From a virus: 43,597 nt of DNA. The notes under the pieces were generated by a model. That model was not told the origin of the DNA and ran no database searches. It worked only from the letters and a program-made list of their open reading frames with translations. Shown one piece after another: positions 25,887 through 35,225 of the stretch; the first letter of the stretch is position 1; every line of letters starts with the position of its first letter. The translations under genes were made by a program, and so were the position numbers. Location: positions 1 to 43,597 of IMG/VR virus record IMGVR_UViG_3300027733_000004; one strand, 5' to 3'.

Positions 25887-27494
25887 TTATTTAGTAGAGC
25901 GAATATTGCTGCCAATGCTATTGGCGTTAACTGTTATCGACCTGATAGTAGGTCTGCCATTTTGAGATGTCAATCTAATAAAACAAGATGCCGCAACTTT
26001 GCGAATTGGCAAGTCTCTAGTGCCATCTTCGCTCTCTGGAGAGCCAAAAACCTCAAGAAGATGCGTAATATCAGGATTTTCTGTTACAGCGTAAGAACTG
26101 ATAATAGCACCACCTGTGGTGTTTAAGTCAATCTCAACGGAAGAATACCTCTTATCTTCAGACTGACCCATGTTGTATGAGCGTGTAATGAGTTCACCAT
26201 TGACATTGTATCTGGTAAACGAAATGTTGTTAGCAAGTGTAAATGGCAACGGGAACGGAAGAACGTTATTACTAGTGCCGTCGTCAAACTCGTCACCATA
26301 CTCAAGCTCTTCAGAAAGAAAGATACCGTAGTCTTTATCAACATAAAACAAGCGTTTTCTGTTATTGTAAAGACCTGTAATCATGAAAGATATGTCCATT
26401 CCAGATTGGAATGTGTCAACAGACTCCCATGCTTTATTGATAAAATTATAGACAAGAACAGCGTTGTTTCTTGTAGAACCATCAAGCGGAACCGCAAGAT
26501 AATACCTATTGTCAAAGTAAATAGCACAGGCATCTTTGACAGCGTTTTGATTAATTCTAAGGATAACATCATCGATTGGTGCTGAAATAGGCTCTCCCAT
26601 AATGCCAGCTCTCATACCTTCTGGGGTTGTGGCGTTCTGGGGTTGCATCATGTATACGCCGAAGTCAGACAGGAACATCATGCCACCTGCAGCCTGTGCA
26701 ATTGTCTTTCTTGCAATACAACCAATGTCCGTAGCAAGAACCTTGACATACGAATCGTTAGAAAGAGGGGCATCTCCTTCATTGTATGCACCGGCACCAA
26801 CAGAGGCATAATACATGCGATTACGCATGAACACCACAAACTCATTAAGCACCCAAGGTGCAATGGCTACGATTTCGTCGTTAGAGCCATCATTAATCTT
26901 GAAAACATCAAGCAAGTTGAAATGTGTAAAGTCAAGATAATGAGAAACGCTAATTTCATCAGAACTAGACTTGAGTATAATTCTGTTGTTAGAATATATA
27001 CCATGAGGACTGTGTGGGAATACGTTGCCACCGGTTGTAGGCGGAGCAAGAAGCACAGATGAAGCATCTTGAATCCACTTGAGAGGATGCTTGTTAAACC
27101 CTCTGAGAATAAACAGGTTTCCACCAGCCTGAAATGCGTCTACCTCATCAGTCTCATTGATAGTTCCAACTCCTACTCCTTCAAATAAGATAGGTCCAAC
27201 AACTGCAGCAGTAACTGTATTGTATGTGTAGATAGCATTAGAGGCAATCAATATGACCAAATCTTGTCCAACGGAGTTTCTGAACGTAGTTACATTCCTA
27301 AGCGAAACACCGGAAAGACCGCCAGGAGTAAGTCTCTTAAGGCCTTTTCTTACGGTAGCAACGCCTCTATTGAGACGCATGTTAACCGATTTGGTTACCT
27401 GTCCCTTCTGCAAAATCTGCGGATTGTCCCTAGAGTTCAAGCCAATGAACCCTTGGTCGCCATCAATCAGCGGTTGTGGAGCAACGGGAGGCAT
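25887..27494 (-). CDS. Tail nozzle protein (T7 gp12 / tail tubular protein B-like)
   Basis: 535 aa, rich in beta strands with repeated propeller-like blades. N-terminal GLNSRDNPQILQKGQVTKSV then NMRLNRGVATVRKGL is the typical opening of podoviral nozzle proteins (inputs such as a variable N-terminus, then RxG-xxxRxG). Other blade elements are NNRYYLAVPLDG and VLVYNFINKAW. It forms the distal tube of a short tail. Spacing from the adaptor gene at 29396 is interrupted by surface-protein genes, but the order matches T7-like tails. ATG overlaps the stop of a 33-aa gene as TAATG. Confidence 0.8.
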   Translation of the reverse strand: MPPVAPQPLIDGDQGFIGLNSRDNPQILQKGQVTKSVNMRLNRGVATVRKGLKRLTPGGLSGVSLRNVTTFRNSVGQDLVILIASNAIYTYNTVTAAVVGPILFEGVGVGTINETDEVDAFQAGGNLFILRGFNKHPLKWIQDASSVLLAPPTTGGNVFPHSPHGIYSNNRIILKSSSDEISVSHYLDFTHFNLLDVFKINDGSNDEIVAIAPWVLNEFVVFMRNRMYYASVGAGAYNEGDAPLSNDSYVKVLATDIGCIARKTIAQAAGGMMFLSDFGVYMMQPQNATTPEGMRAGIMGEPISAPIDDVILRINQNAVKDACAIYFDNRYYLAVPLDGSTRNNAVLVYNFINKAWESVDTFQSGMDISFMITGLYNNRKRLFYVDKDYGIFLSEELEYGDEFDDGTSNNVLPFPLPFTLANNISFTRYNVNGELITRSYNMGQSEDKRYSSVEIDLNTTGGAIISSYAVTENPDITHLLEVFGSPESEDGTRDLPIRKVAASCFIRLTSQNGRPTIRSITVNANSIGSNIRSTK

Positions 27495-27595
27495 TAACCA
27501 AACAGGGCACGCCAGAGACTTCTAAGTTTTTCACCATAGCGAGCACCGACATAAACGCCACCAAGGAAGGCAACGATGGAGAGAAAAAGAGTCAT
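27494..27595 (-). CDS. Small membrane protein, 33 aa
   Basis: ATG at 27595 and stop at 27496-27494, both in TAATG overlaps with neighbouring genes, so it is well held in the operon. One hydrophobic segment (LFLSIVAFLGGVYVGA) followed by a basic tail (RYGEKLRSLWRALFG). Positive-inside topology would put the C-terminus in the cytoplasm. Function unknown; a lysis or superinfection role is conceivable. Confidence 0.6.
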   Translation of the reverse strand: MTLFLSIVAFLGGVYVGARYGEKLRSLWRALFG

Positions 27596-27789
27596 TACTT
27601 CTTAGGCTCCGTGTATGTAAGACCAAGCTTAGCAAGTTCAGCAAGAACTTCTTCCTTTGTCTCTTTTGAGATAAGTGTAAGGGCTGTGTCAGCCTTACCG
27701 CCATTCTTGAACTCAGAGAGTCCAAAAACCTTGTTTGTCTTAGGGTCGTAGAACGCTGTCCAGCCCTTCGGGATTTCTAGTTTAATCAT
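27595..27789 (-). CDS. Hypothetical small protein, 64 aa
   Basis: Not recognised. A compact mixed strand and helix protein starting IKLEIPKGWTAFYDPKTNKV, ending in a Lys-rich tail. Stop overlaps the start of the 33-aa membrane protein (TAATG). It lies within the tail and surface block, so it may be a virion component. Confidence 0.62.
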   Translation of the reverse strand: MIKLEIPKGWTAFYDPKTNKVFGLSEFKNGGKADTALTLISKETKEEVLAELAKLGLTYTEPKK

Positions 27790-27805
27790 GGTAGTTTAGG
27801 GTAAA

Positions 27806-29095
27806 TTAAAGTGTTGCGTAAACTCCGCCGTTTCCGTCAGAGCGCCAATGAAGTGTAAACCATATTCCTGAATATGGGTCAAGAACTGTCTCTTGCCATA
27901 CTTCTTCTCCGTAAGAATACCAAGTAGTGCTTCCATTTTGGTAACTGCCGCAATTTCCATCAGCAAGATTGTCATAATTATAAGTTCCAATATTTACAGT
28001 CACATTGTTGATTTGATAGGTTAGGTTGTAAGAACCGCTGCTTTCATATGTGCCATACGAAGGACAACCTCCGCCTCCACCGGAACCATCATCTTCTGTG
28101 TAATATCCTCCAGAGCCATCAGAGAAATAGTTATATCCACCACAATTTCCAACCTGAGTTCCATAAGAAAGATAATTATAATAACTTGTTCCATCATTAT
28201 AATAACCACCATTTCCATCAGCATAGTCTACATCGTCCCAATAGTCTCCGACAATCATATCTCCACATGCAGTAGAAATTGTGTAATTTCCACCATTTCC
28301 ACCGCTTAAATAAGTTCCATATGGAGGATATCCGGTTTCACCGGTGTATTCTCCCTGATAGTAGCTACCCTCTCCATTAGAATAGTAATTATAATCTCCG
28401 CAGTTGCCAATAAAAGTACCATATGGTTCATATGAATAATCAGCAAAACTAGAATAAGTTCCACCTGCCCCATCTGCAAAAATATCATAACTATTCCAAC
28501 CAACATAAAATGGTGTTACTATTGAGCATGGATACACATACACGCTTTGTTGTTCTTGGTCAAGATAGTATCCATATCCATACCAAAATGCCCAATTTCC
28601 ATTTTGCAGGTTAACTACATGGCCTGCTGCATCATTACTGCTTATTACATAACCATATTCATATTGATTAAATGTTCCATCCTCGTGGATACTTCCTCCT
28701 GTGCCATCATAATAATTAACATCCCAATGTTCACCCCAAACAAATGTGCCATTGTCTCCATTGGGAGCAGACCAGCTTAGGGTTGTATTGACAAATCCAT
28801 CATAGACATATCCATAAGGATAAAAGCACGGAGAAACATTTGAAGTATAACTGTCAGTCCAAAAAGAACCACCAATACCATCTGCTAACTGATTCCATAC
28901 CTCAACAGATACACTAAATTGAGTTCCAAGTGCGTCAGTAACCACATCATACTGTCCTATTCCGGCAGAATTTCCGCAAGAAGATGAAATATATGTCCCA
29001 TATGCGGGATAATAAGGAAGCACGCTACCTCCCCAAGTGAGGCTATCTACGAAACCGTTTCCAATTCCGTTAGTTCTTAGCAGCTTATTAAACAT
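27806..29095 (-). CDS. Tyr/Gly-rich repeat protein, probable surface or receptor-binding protein
   Basis: 429 aa from the ATG at 29095, which overlaps the upstream stop by 8 bases. Built from about eight to ten degenerate modules of 30-45 residues, each with YGT or PYG, a short variable part, then D-Y/D-x-x-A/S-D-G-x-G-G-x-Y. Examples are YGTFIGNCGDYNYYSNGEG and DYADGNGGYYNDG. Cys residues recur in NCG and ACG positions. Few charged basic residues; mostly Tyr, Gly, Ser, Asn and Asp. Such repeats suggest a beta-solenoid or calcium-binding stalk displayed on the virion. Sits among tail genes. Confidence 0.65.
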   Translation of the reverse strand: MFNKLLRTNGIGNGFVDSLTWGGSVLPYYPAYGTYISSSCGNSAGIGQYDVVTDALGTQFSVSVEVWNQLADGIGGSFWTDSYTSNVSPCFYPYGYVYDGFVNTTLSWSAPNGDNGTFVWGEHWDVNYYDGTGGSIHEDGTFNQYEYGYVISSNDAAGHVVNLQNGNWAFWYGYGYYLDQEQQSVYVYPCSIVTPFYVGWNSYDIFADGAGGTYSSFADYSYEPYGTFIGNCGDYNYYSNGEGSYYQGEYTGETGYPPYGTYLSGGNGGNYTISTACGDMIVGDYWDDVDYADGNGGYYNDGTSYYNYLSYGTQVGNCGGYNYFSDGSGGYYTEDDGSGGGGGCPSYGTYESSGSYNLTYQINNVTVNIGTYNYDNLADGNCGSYQNGSTTWYSYGEEVWQETVLDPYSGIWFTLHWRSDGNGGVYATL

Positions 29096-29393
29096 TAGCA
29101 AATGCTACATGAAGAATGCTGGTAGCACCAGAAGACTTGCAACGCAGAGGGCCATTGTAATTATCAAAAGAAATCAACTGATTAGGCTGGATATTAATTC
29201 CAGAAGTAACGGCAGGGTCGCTGCTAAGAATTGCAGTAATCACATCCGTAGAACCTTTGTTCTGAATAATAAGAAGGATACGCTTCTCGCCGGGCTTTAC
29301 AGCATCAAGGATATTCTCAATAGTAGTGCCAATTGTGCCTTCTTCGTGAGTAAGTTTAGAGAAGAAAGGAGAGGAAATATGGATATGAGACAT
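29088..29393 (-). CDS. Small beta-sandwich virion protein, 101 aa
   Basis: The pattern RILLIIQNKGSTDVITAI, then GINIQPNQLISFDNY and CKSSGATSILHVAFANV, is that of small decoration or fibre-base proteins seen in many phages (ILIQN.G...V.....G..L.PG..L.F...G.....A.S..T.V.V). Overlaps the Tyr/Gly-rich gene by 8 bases and starts 3 bases after the adaptor gene ends, so probably a structural protein. Confidence 0.6.
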   Translation of the reverse strand: MSHIHISSPFFSKLTHEEGTIGTTIENILDAVKPGEKRILLIIQNKGSTDVITAILSSDPAVTSGINIQPNQLISFDNYNGPLRCKSSGATSILHVAFANV

Positions 29394-29395
29394 GG

Positions 29396-30250
29396 CTAGT
29401 AGATTTGGTTGAATTTAATTCTTGGAGATTGACCTTGCTGGACGATAATCTTGTTAATCTCGAAGTCAAGGAGTATGAGAGCGTCTTTTTCAAGAGCAAG
29501 TCCAGCCTCAATGATTTGCTCTGACTTGAGCCAATCGGAATGAATACCCTTAATCATGTATTGACCCATGAACTGAGGGATTTTGACCTTTTCCCACTTG
29601 TCTCCGATAGAAGGAAGGGTTGCTCCTGTTGGGTTAGGTGCTTCGCTCGTTTGAACAAGGCACTTCCAGAAGTTCCCCTTTTTTCCAGCAAGAGTAGTTC
29701 CTCTTATTGGTGCAAAGTAGTCGCCTGTTGTGTTATAGGCGTAATAGGCAATATCGCCGGGATTGTATGTAGTGTTAGACTTCCAGATTTCTCCTACAAG
29801 TTCTGGACAATTGACTCTGAAGGTAACAAACAGTTCTGTCGCATCGATGTTATTGACAATGATGCGTCTGACAGAGGTTGTTACGAAGTTGCTAAGAACC
29901 TGCTCCTGTTCGTCGAATGAGAAGCCTACGTCCTTGACTTTGCCGGTGGTTCTGGGGTCTTCCACAGTAACCTGCATGACCGTGCCTACATCGACCTTGA
30001 ATGTGCCTTCCGTATTGGTAACAACACCATCATTAGGTATTGTGATGTAATGAATAGAGCCTGTATGCGTCACAGGAAATCTGACGCTTCTGATAAGGTC
30101 GGGCCAGGCATCATACTCCCAAGCAAACCGAATACGGTTGTTGGCGAAGTCACGAACCTGACCAAAAGTCTGGTCGTTGATGTTGTATCTATCAAGACCG
30201 CAGACCTGAAGAGCTTGAACCATTACGGTTTCAAAATCAATAGTTCTCAT
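29396..30250 (-). CDS. Tail adaptor protein (T7 gp11 / tail tubular protein A-like)
   Basis: 284 aa. The N-terminal helical part (MVQALQVCGLDRYNINDQTF then RDFANNRIRFAWEYDAWPDL) followed by beta-rich middle and a C-terminal helix with WLKSEQIIEAGLALEKDALI is the layout of podoviral adaptor proteins that link portal to nozzle. The middle region has a CBM-like insertion (WKSNTTYNPGDIAYYAYNTT), common in gut-phage adaptors. It follows the capsid gene and a 120-aa gene, the expected position. Confidence 0.75.
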   Translation of the reverse strand: MRTIDFETVMVQALQVCGLDRYNINDQTFGQVRDFANNRIRFAWEYDAWPDLIRSVRFPVTHTGSIHYITIPNDGVVTNTEGTFKVDVGTVMQVTVEDPRTTGKVKDVGFSFDEQEQVLSNFVTTSVRRIIVNNIDATELFVTFRVNCPELVGEIWKSNTTYNPGDIAYYAYNTTGDYFAPIRGTTLAGKKGNFWKCLVQTSEAPNPTGATLPSIGDKWEKVKIPQFMGQYMIKGIHSDWLKSEQIIEAGLALEKDALILLDFEINKIIVQQGQSPRIKFNQIY

Positions 30251-30609
30251 GTAAGGTATCCGTCGGCAGTAAAGACAGCACCACGAACCATTGTTCGCTT
30301 CATTCTGTTTCTGACGGCGGTTTCGGGGTTATCTCTGATAAACTCCCTAAGAAATTGTCTATCCTCCCAGCATTCGTAGCCGAGACGAGTTCCCCAATAA
30401 TGAAAAGCACTCGGGGGTATGCTTGCCCTTAATTCTCCAATGCCGTCAATGGGCTTTGCGACATTGTTTTTGTGAAATTCACCAAGGCGTTTGACCTCAA
30501 TCTTGTCTTTGACTTCATTGAGTTGCCAGCCATTGATGAGTTCCCTCTCCACCCCCTTGCGGAGATGGGAGGGAATTGCATCAGCCAGACTTTGGAATAT
30601 GTCTGACAC
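30247..30609 (-). CDS. Hypothetical head-tail region protein, 120 aa
   Basis: Not recognised. Mixed helical protein with a Trp- and Arg-rich C-terminal half (HYWGTRLGYECWEDRQFLRE). Its stop overlaps the adaptor ATG as ATGA and it starts 7 bases after the major capsid gene, so it is probably a head-completion or minor capsid protein. Confidence 0.62.
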   Translation of the reverse strand: MSDIFQSLADAIPSHLRKGVERELINGWQLNEVKDKIEVKRLGEFHKNNVAKPIDGIGELRASIPPSAFHYWGTRLGYECWEDRQFLREFIRDNPETAVRNRMKRTMVRGAVFTADGYLT

Positions 30610-30615
30610 TATCGC

Positions 30616-31692
30616 TTAGGCGAGGTCGAGCTTGCCGAAAGCCAGCGGGTTATGGACGCAGAGAGCAGCCACAGCCTCGATGAGTCTAGCAGGACCACCA
30701 CCGTAGTCGGGGAGAGCCGTAATTTCAGCGACATTGCCGCCATAACGGATTTCCACGAGGTCGAACGGGATGACGTAGCCAACCGTGAAGTTCTTGAGGA
30801 ACAGGGACGGGTGGATGCGGAGCTGACCGAAGTCGCCGTCAAACACATCGATGGACGAGGTGTAGGTATTGGCGGAAGCGTCTCTGTTGAAGTTACGCAC
30901 CGACTCCGTGGGGGAGAGGTCGTCACCCGGAACCTGCTTTGTCGTGAAGACGAGGTTCGTGAAGGCTCTCTTCATCAGCGGACCAGCAAGGCAGTCGTAG
31001 GTCTTATACTGACCGGTCTGCTTGTAGATGGAGGTGAGGAGGTTCTGGAGGGTCGTTTCCGTGAGGTCAGCGAGGTTGCCAGAGACGATGGACGAAGACG
31101 TAGCGTCGCCAGAGTTATACGGAAGACAGAATTCGTCCGGAACGATAGCAGCGGTTTCGTTAGTGTCCTTGTCGGCAGCCTTGACGAGCCACTTGTCAAG
31201 ACCACGGGTCTTGTAGGGGACGACAGAGCCAGAGACAGTCTTTTCAGCCTGGGCGGAGTTAGCGGAGCACATCGTCTTTTCCATGTCTCTCTTGAGGAGA
31301 GTCATAGCCTTGGAGACGTTGTTCTGCAGTTCATCCTTAACGCCAGCGATGTTTGTCACGCTGGACTGAGTGAGCTTCGAGACTCTCGTGGAGCGTCTGA
31401 AAATCTGGATGAAGTTACCGATTTCGTTACGATACTGCTTCGAAGAGGTCTTGACGAAGTTCTCGTAATCGTTGGAGGAGACATCGGTGCCGTCAACGGT
31501 GCCGTCTGTCTTGGGTTCGGGGAGGGAGTCAACCTGCCAGCGGAAGAAAGTCTGCTGGGGCTGAGCGCCCTTGCGTGCCATCGAGGTGAAGGGGGTATCC
31601 TTCGCATCGACGAGCGAGATGAGGTTAGCGATTTCTTCTCTTCGTCCAAGCTTGTTGGACTGGGAGAGGTCGCGTTCGAATAGCATAGCCAT
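30616..31692 (-). CDS. Major capsid protein, SU10 family
   Basis: 358 aa. Residues 20-60 (REEIANLISLVDAKDTPFTS, then TFFRWQVDSL) and 80-170 (YRNEIGNFIQIFRRSTRVSK, GVKDELQNNVSKAM, LLKRDMEKTM) match the SU10-type HK97-fold capsid family: TPF-x-S, F-x-W-Q, QIF and KRDME steps. The C-terminal domain ends in a strand with YGGGPARLIEAVAAL. The codon use is strict enough to leave a 343-codon frame open on the other strand, as expected for a highly expressed gene. Flanked by the scaffold and a small head-tail gene. Confidence 0.85.
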   Translation of the reverse strand: MAMLFERDLSQSNKLGRREEIANLISLVDAKDTPFTSMARKGAQPQQTFFRWQVDSLPEPKTDGTVDGTDVSSNDYENFVKTSSKQYRNEIGNFIQIFRRSTRVSKLTQSSVTNIAGVKDELQNNVSKAMTLLKRDMEKTMCSANSAQAEKTVSGSVVPYKTRGLDKWLVKAADKDTNETAAIVPDEFCLPYNSGDATSSSIVSGNLADLTETTLQNLLTSIYKQTGQYKTYDCLAGPLMKRAFTNLVFTTKQVPGDDLSPTESVRNFNRDASANTYTSSIDVFDGDFGQLRIHPSLFLKNFTVGYVIPFDLVEIRYGGNVAEITALPDYGGGPARLIEAVAALCVHNPLAFGKLDLA

Positions 31693-31718
31693 AGTGGTAT
31701 GTGGGTAGGGGGGTTAGG

Positions 31719-32753
31719 TTAGAGGAATCTGGACACAGCCTTTTTCAAGTCGTCACGATTTTGCGATTTAGCGTATCGTGCCTCGATATTTCTAGCCGTA
31801 GCGTCCACCTTGCTAGAAATCACAGGAGATGAAGTAGGTTTTACGCCCATAGAAGGAACTGCCCTTGCAGGCTGGCTCTTCTTGATGGACTTAGCAGTTC
31901 GTGCCATAAAACCCTGAACATAATCACCGACAAACAATTTGTAATCCGGATACGCCTTGAAATTCTTGAAGTTATTCAAGGTTTCTTGGGCAAGCTTATA
32001 CTCTTGCGAGTCTGGCTTGCTGAACCACGGATACTGCTCTGATGCAATCTTGTCGAATTCATTCTTTGCCTTCACAAACTGAAGTTGCTTGGGCAGGTGA
32101 ACTTCCATCGCCTTCATTGCGTTCAAACGCATATGTCTGACTTCATCGTGAGAGAATTCCTTCTCTCCCAACACAAAGCCTTCTGGGTTTTCTTCGCACT
32201 TAAACCTTAGTTCTCTGGCAGTTTCGTATTCAGCCTTAATCTTTACTTCGTCAATCAAGTCGGAGAAAGGATTGTCCACTGTCGGGGCTGGTCTGGATTG
32301 AAGTGAATCAACCTGCTCCAGCCTTATCTTATACGAGTTTACTTCTTCTGTAAGTTTCTCGACCTGCTCTTCTGCCTGCTTTCGCATGTAGGTGAGCTTG
32401 TCAATACGCTTCTGAAAGCCTTCGGATTTAACTCCGGTTTCTGCGTTTTCTACTTCTTCATCTGAAGGAACTTGGTTGCCATCCTCTGCCGTGGGGTCGC
32501 TTTCCGCTACTTGGTTTGCTCCGTCGAGCGAACCTTCCGCTTTTGCTTCCTTGTCTTCCGTCTGGACTTCTTCGGATTGTGCCATAGGTTCCGAATTGCC
32601 TATATTCTGAGGTTCGGCCCACAGAATGGATTCTAGTCTTTTGCTAAAATCCGGGATTTCATTTTGAACGACTCCGACATCGTTTTCCACGGGGTTTTGT
32701 GCTTCACCGTTATCAGCAGGATTGTTATCCATAGAATTTTTTACAGCATTCAT
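31719..32753 (-). CDS. Scaffold protein
   Basis: 344 aa, acidic Asn, Glu and Gln rich N-terminal 130 residues, a coiled coil at about 130-170 (RIDKLTYMRKQAEEQVEKLT), then a helical C-terminal half ending in a basic RYAKSQNRDDLKKAVSRF. This acidic, coiled-coil, basic-tail layout directly before the capsid gene is typical of a scaffold guiding capsid assembly. Met8 is an alternative start. Confidence 0.75.
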   Translation of the reverse strand: MNAVKNSMDNNPADNGEAQNPVENDVGVVQNEIPDFSKRLESILWAEPQNIGNSEPMAQSEEVQTEDKEAKAEGSLDGANQVAESDPTAEDGNQVPSDEEVENAETGVKSEGFQKRIDKLTYMRKQAEEQVEKLTEEVNSYKIRLEQVDSLQSRPAPTVDNPFSDLIDEVKIKAEYETARELRFKCEENPEGFVLGEKEFSHDEVRHMRLNAMKAMEVHLPKQLQFVKAKNEFDKIASEQYPWFSKPDSQEYKLAQETLNNFKNFKAYPDYKLFVGDYVQGFMARTAKSIKKSQPARAVPSMGVKPTSSPVISSKVDATARNIEARYAKSQNRDDLKKAVSRFL

Positions 32754-32802
32754 TGAAAGGAATGCAGAACTTACTTACAAGTTGACACGTTTTTACAGAA
32801 GG

Positions 32803-33051
32803 TCAAGACTTTTTTCTTCCTGCGTTGTCAAGTGCAACAGCCCTTGTGCTTTCAAGAAGGTCTTTGACAAATGCAATACCATCGACCCTGCCACATTGGT
32901 GGCTACGCTTCTGCTCGTCTATTGACTGTGAGATTGCAATCATCGACTCGGACTTGTATGCCTCGTCAATAATCCAAACGATTGAGTCCCAGAGGTCGCT
33001 TTGGTGAAAAACGAGTGAGTTCTGGACTTTGCTTTTGATATCTTCGCTCAT
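32803..33051 (-). CDS. Hypothetical protein, 82 aa
   Basis: Not recognised. Helical soluble protein (DLWDSIVWIIDEAYKSESMI). ATG overlaps the portal stop as ATGA. Position between portal and scaffold suggests a minor head protein or a small co-factor of assembly. Confidence 0.62.
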   Translation of the reverse strand: MSEDIKSKVQNSLVFHQSDLWDSIVWIIDEAYKSESMIAISQSIDEQKRSHQCGRVDGIAFVKDLLESTRAVALDNAGRKKS

Positions 33052-35195
33052 GCGGTAGGTTCAATGGGTTCTCCGGCAGACATCTGCTCTTTGAGTTTAT
33101 CTCCGACAGGGGAGACACCCGTCCTGCCAATCTGGGCATTCTGCTGCTGCATGATGCTCATCTGGAGGTTCTTTTGATAGTTCTGAAGCAGAGCCTGGAA
33201 TACGCCATCGCTCTTGGCAGCCTGTTGAGCCTTCGGGTTCTTTGACAGGATATCCTGCATAGCCTGCATCTTAACGCCAGCCTGCGGGTCATTTTCGACA
33301 TACTGAGCCTCAAGACCCAGCATCATCTTAACAAGGTCATTCTGAACATCAGCATATTGCTTCTGTGTGGCTGTCTTCTGGTCGATAAAGATGTCTCTGG
33401 CGGACTCTGGCGAGATAGCGTCAATGGTAGCCTTGATGAGTTTGCTTCTGTCGATGTTGCCACCCGTGTCCATCGGAAGGACAAACTGATTGATTGCCTT
33501 GAGTTTCTCGATGACAAAGTTGGTGTCGAGTTCCTTGACGTCAAACTTGATGGAGAAGTCGAACATCTGATTGATATCGTGGTTCTGGAACTCCAGCTTC
33601 ATGCCGGTAATTCTCTCGATTTCCTCTGGAAGCATATACTGCATCGAGAGACAGAACATCTGGCGATAGACCTGCGACCAAGCGGAGAAGAAGGTGTTGA
33701 CGATGAACTGCTGCGTGGTCTGCGTCTGCGTGGGGACGACGTTGGGATGGTAAAGACCGAACATGACTGCGACCTTCTGCTCAATCCTATCCATGAGGTT
33801 GAACGCAGTAACAGGAGTTCCGCTGGGTGGGGGAAGCCACATGTAATCGTCCTTGCTGTTGACGGGGAGCAACTGACCAGGACCGATACGCTGGTTATTG
33901 GCAAGTCTCTTGGTGACCATCAGAGGAGGCATTACCTCGATTGCGGTTCTGTCTCTGGTGGCATCGTGTTGTGCCTTGAGTTCTTCCTGCTCCGTGAACA
34001 GGATTTCAGGAATACCTCTGGACTCGACGACAGGGCGACGAAGACGCTCTCTGCGGAGTTCTACGAACGGATACTCTCCGTGTGCGTAGTCGAGGATTTC
34101 GTGCTTGCCGAAAAGGTCGTTGCGTGTCTGCGGACAGAACACGGTGTAGTAGATTGCAGCCTTGTTGCTCTTGTCCAACTGTCTTGCATAGCAATACACG
34201 ACTTCGATGAGATTATTGGCCTTTTCAACCGCATTAGGCACCGAGTTGATAAGGGGGATAAGATTGGAGTCGTGAAGATAGCCAGACTTGCCGGCGGTAT
34301 TGATGGCTTCATCGATGAACTCATCATCCCAACCTTCGGAAAGACCGATGCTCTTGAGTTGAACCTCGCTCATGAAAGTTCTCTTGAAAATCATTCTGGC
34401 TTCCTGAAGTTCTACGGTTTCGGGAGGGAAAGCGATTTCGTCAAACGGCTTGAGTGCGGCGACGACAGGAAGGTTTCTCTGGATATAGGGCTGCTCGTAT
34501 ACGGCAGAACCGTCTTCGATAAGTCCCTTGATAATTCTCTTTGCTTCCTTCTCTTCGCAAAGAAGAGACTGAGAAATGAGAAGAACGGACAGGTCGCTGA
34601 CTGTCTTGCTCTGAAGCGACTCGAACACCTGCTGGAGCATCACGTTGCCCTGCTGTGCAGCCTGTCCGATGTCGGACATGGTGATGGTGTCGTTTCTTCT
34701 TGCGACTCGTCTATCCCAACCGATGTGCATAGCCGACCAACCAAACTGAAAAGCATACTGTGCCCAGATTTCCGCTTCTCTTTCGAGTTCGCCACGCATT
34801 CGGTTGTTGACAATCCAATGCATGAGGGTCTGTGCGGCACCAGACTTCTCGGCATCATTCATCTCGATGCCGTTAACTCTGATGTTGGCTCTTTGCCAAG
34901 CGGTCATCACCAGCATCACGAGCTGATTGATGGTATTGTCGATTAGTCTGTTGCGGACATCGGAAGCACCCTCAAACGGGAAGGGTTCATGACCAAGATA
35001 CTCTTCGTGCTTCTTGCCGTCGTCGCTCTGCCCCTCCCATCTGCACATTCTCTGGTCGTCCGAGGTGGTAAGTCTCGACATATTGCCGCCATAATAGAGA
35101 GAACGGTTAAGTTCATCGCTAAGATATCGAATATTGGGCTTATCGCTGGAATAAGCGATTTTATCGGATGGGTTACCCCAGATTTGCTCGGACAT
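33048..35195 (-). CDS. Portal protein
   Basis: 715 aa. The N-terminus has WEGQSDDGKKHEEY then PFPFEGASDVRNRLIDNTIN, the opening seen in portal proteins of podoviruses with SU10-type heads. A long wing and stem region follows, and the C-terminus is Gln-rich helical (NYQKNLQMSIMQQQNAQIG). Twelve copies would form the DNA channel at the vertex. It lies directly after the large terminase and before scaffold and capsid, the usual order. Its codon bias leaves a 529-codon antisense frame open, which is a shadow. Confidence 0.85.
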   Translation of the reverse strand: MSEQIWGNPSDKIAYSSDKPNIRYLSDELNRSLYYGGNMSRLTTSDDQRMCRWEGQSDDGKKHEEYLGHEPFPFEGASDVRNRLIDNTINQLVMLVMTAWQRANIRVNGIEMNDAEKSGAAQTLMHWIVNNRMRGELEREAEIWAQYAFQFGWSAMHIGWDRRVARRNDTITMSDIGQAAQQGNVMLQQVFESLQSKTVSDLSVLLISQSLLCEEKEAKRIIKGLIEDGSAVYEQPYIQRNLPVVAALKPFDEIAFPPETVELQEARMIFKRTFMSEVQLKSIGLSEGWDDEFIDEAINTAGKSGYLHDSNLIPLINSVPNAVEKANNLIEVVYCYARQLDKSNKAAIYYTVFCPQTRNDLFGKHEILDYAHGEYPFVELRRERLRRPVVESRGIPEILFTEQEELKAQHDATRDRTAIEVMPPLMVTKRLANNQRIGPGQLLPVNSKDDYMWLPPPSGTPVTAFNLMDRIEQKVAVMFGLYHPNVVPTQTQTTQQFIVNTFFSAWSQVYRQMFCLSMQYMLPEEIERITGMKLEFQNHDINQMFDFSIKFDVKELDTNFVIEKLKAINQFVLPMDTGGNIDRSKLIKATIDAISPESARDIFIDQKTATQKQYADVQNDLVKMMLGLEAQYVENDPQAGVKMQAMQDILSKNPKAQQAAKSDGVFQALLQNYQKNLQMSIMQQQNAQIGRTGVSPVGDKLKEQMSAGEPIEPTA

Positions 35196-35225
35196 AATAC
35201 TTAATTAGACGAAGTTTGACAAAAA

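Noticed and set aside
30652-31683. 343-codon plus-strand frame opposite the major capsid gene
   Set aside because: Same cause; the capsid frame matches the SU10 family.
33357-34946. 529-codon plus-strand frame opposite the portal gene
   Set aside because: Antisense shadow caused by near absence of TTA, CTA and TCA codons in the portal gene; composition is not protein-like.
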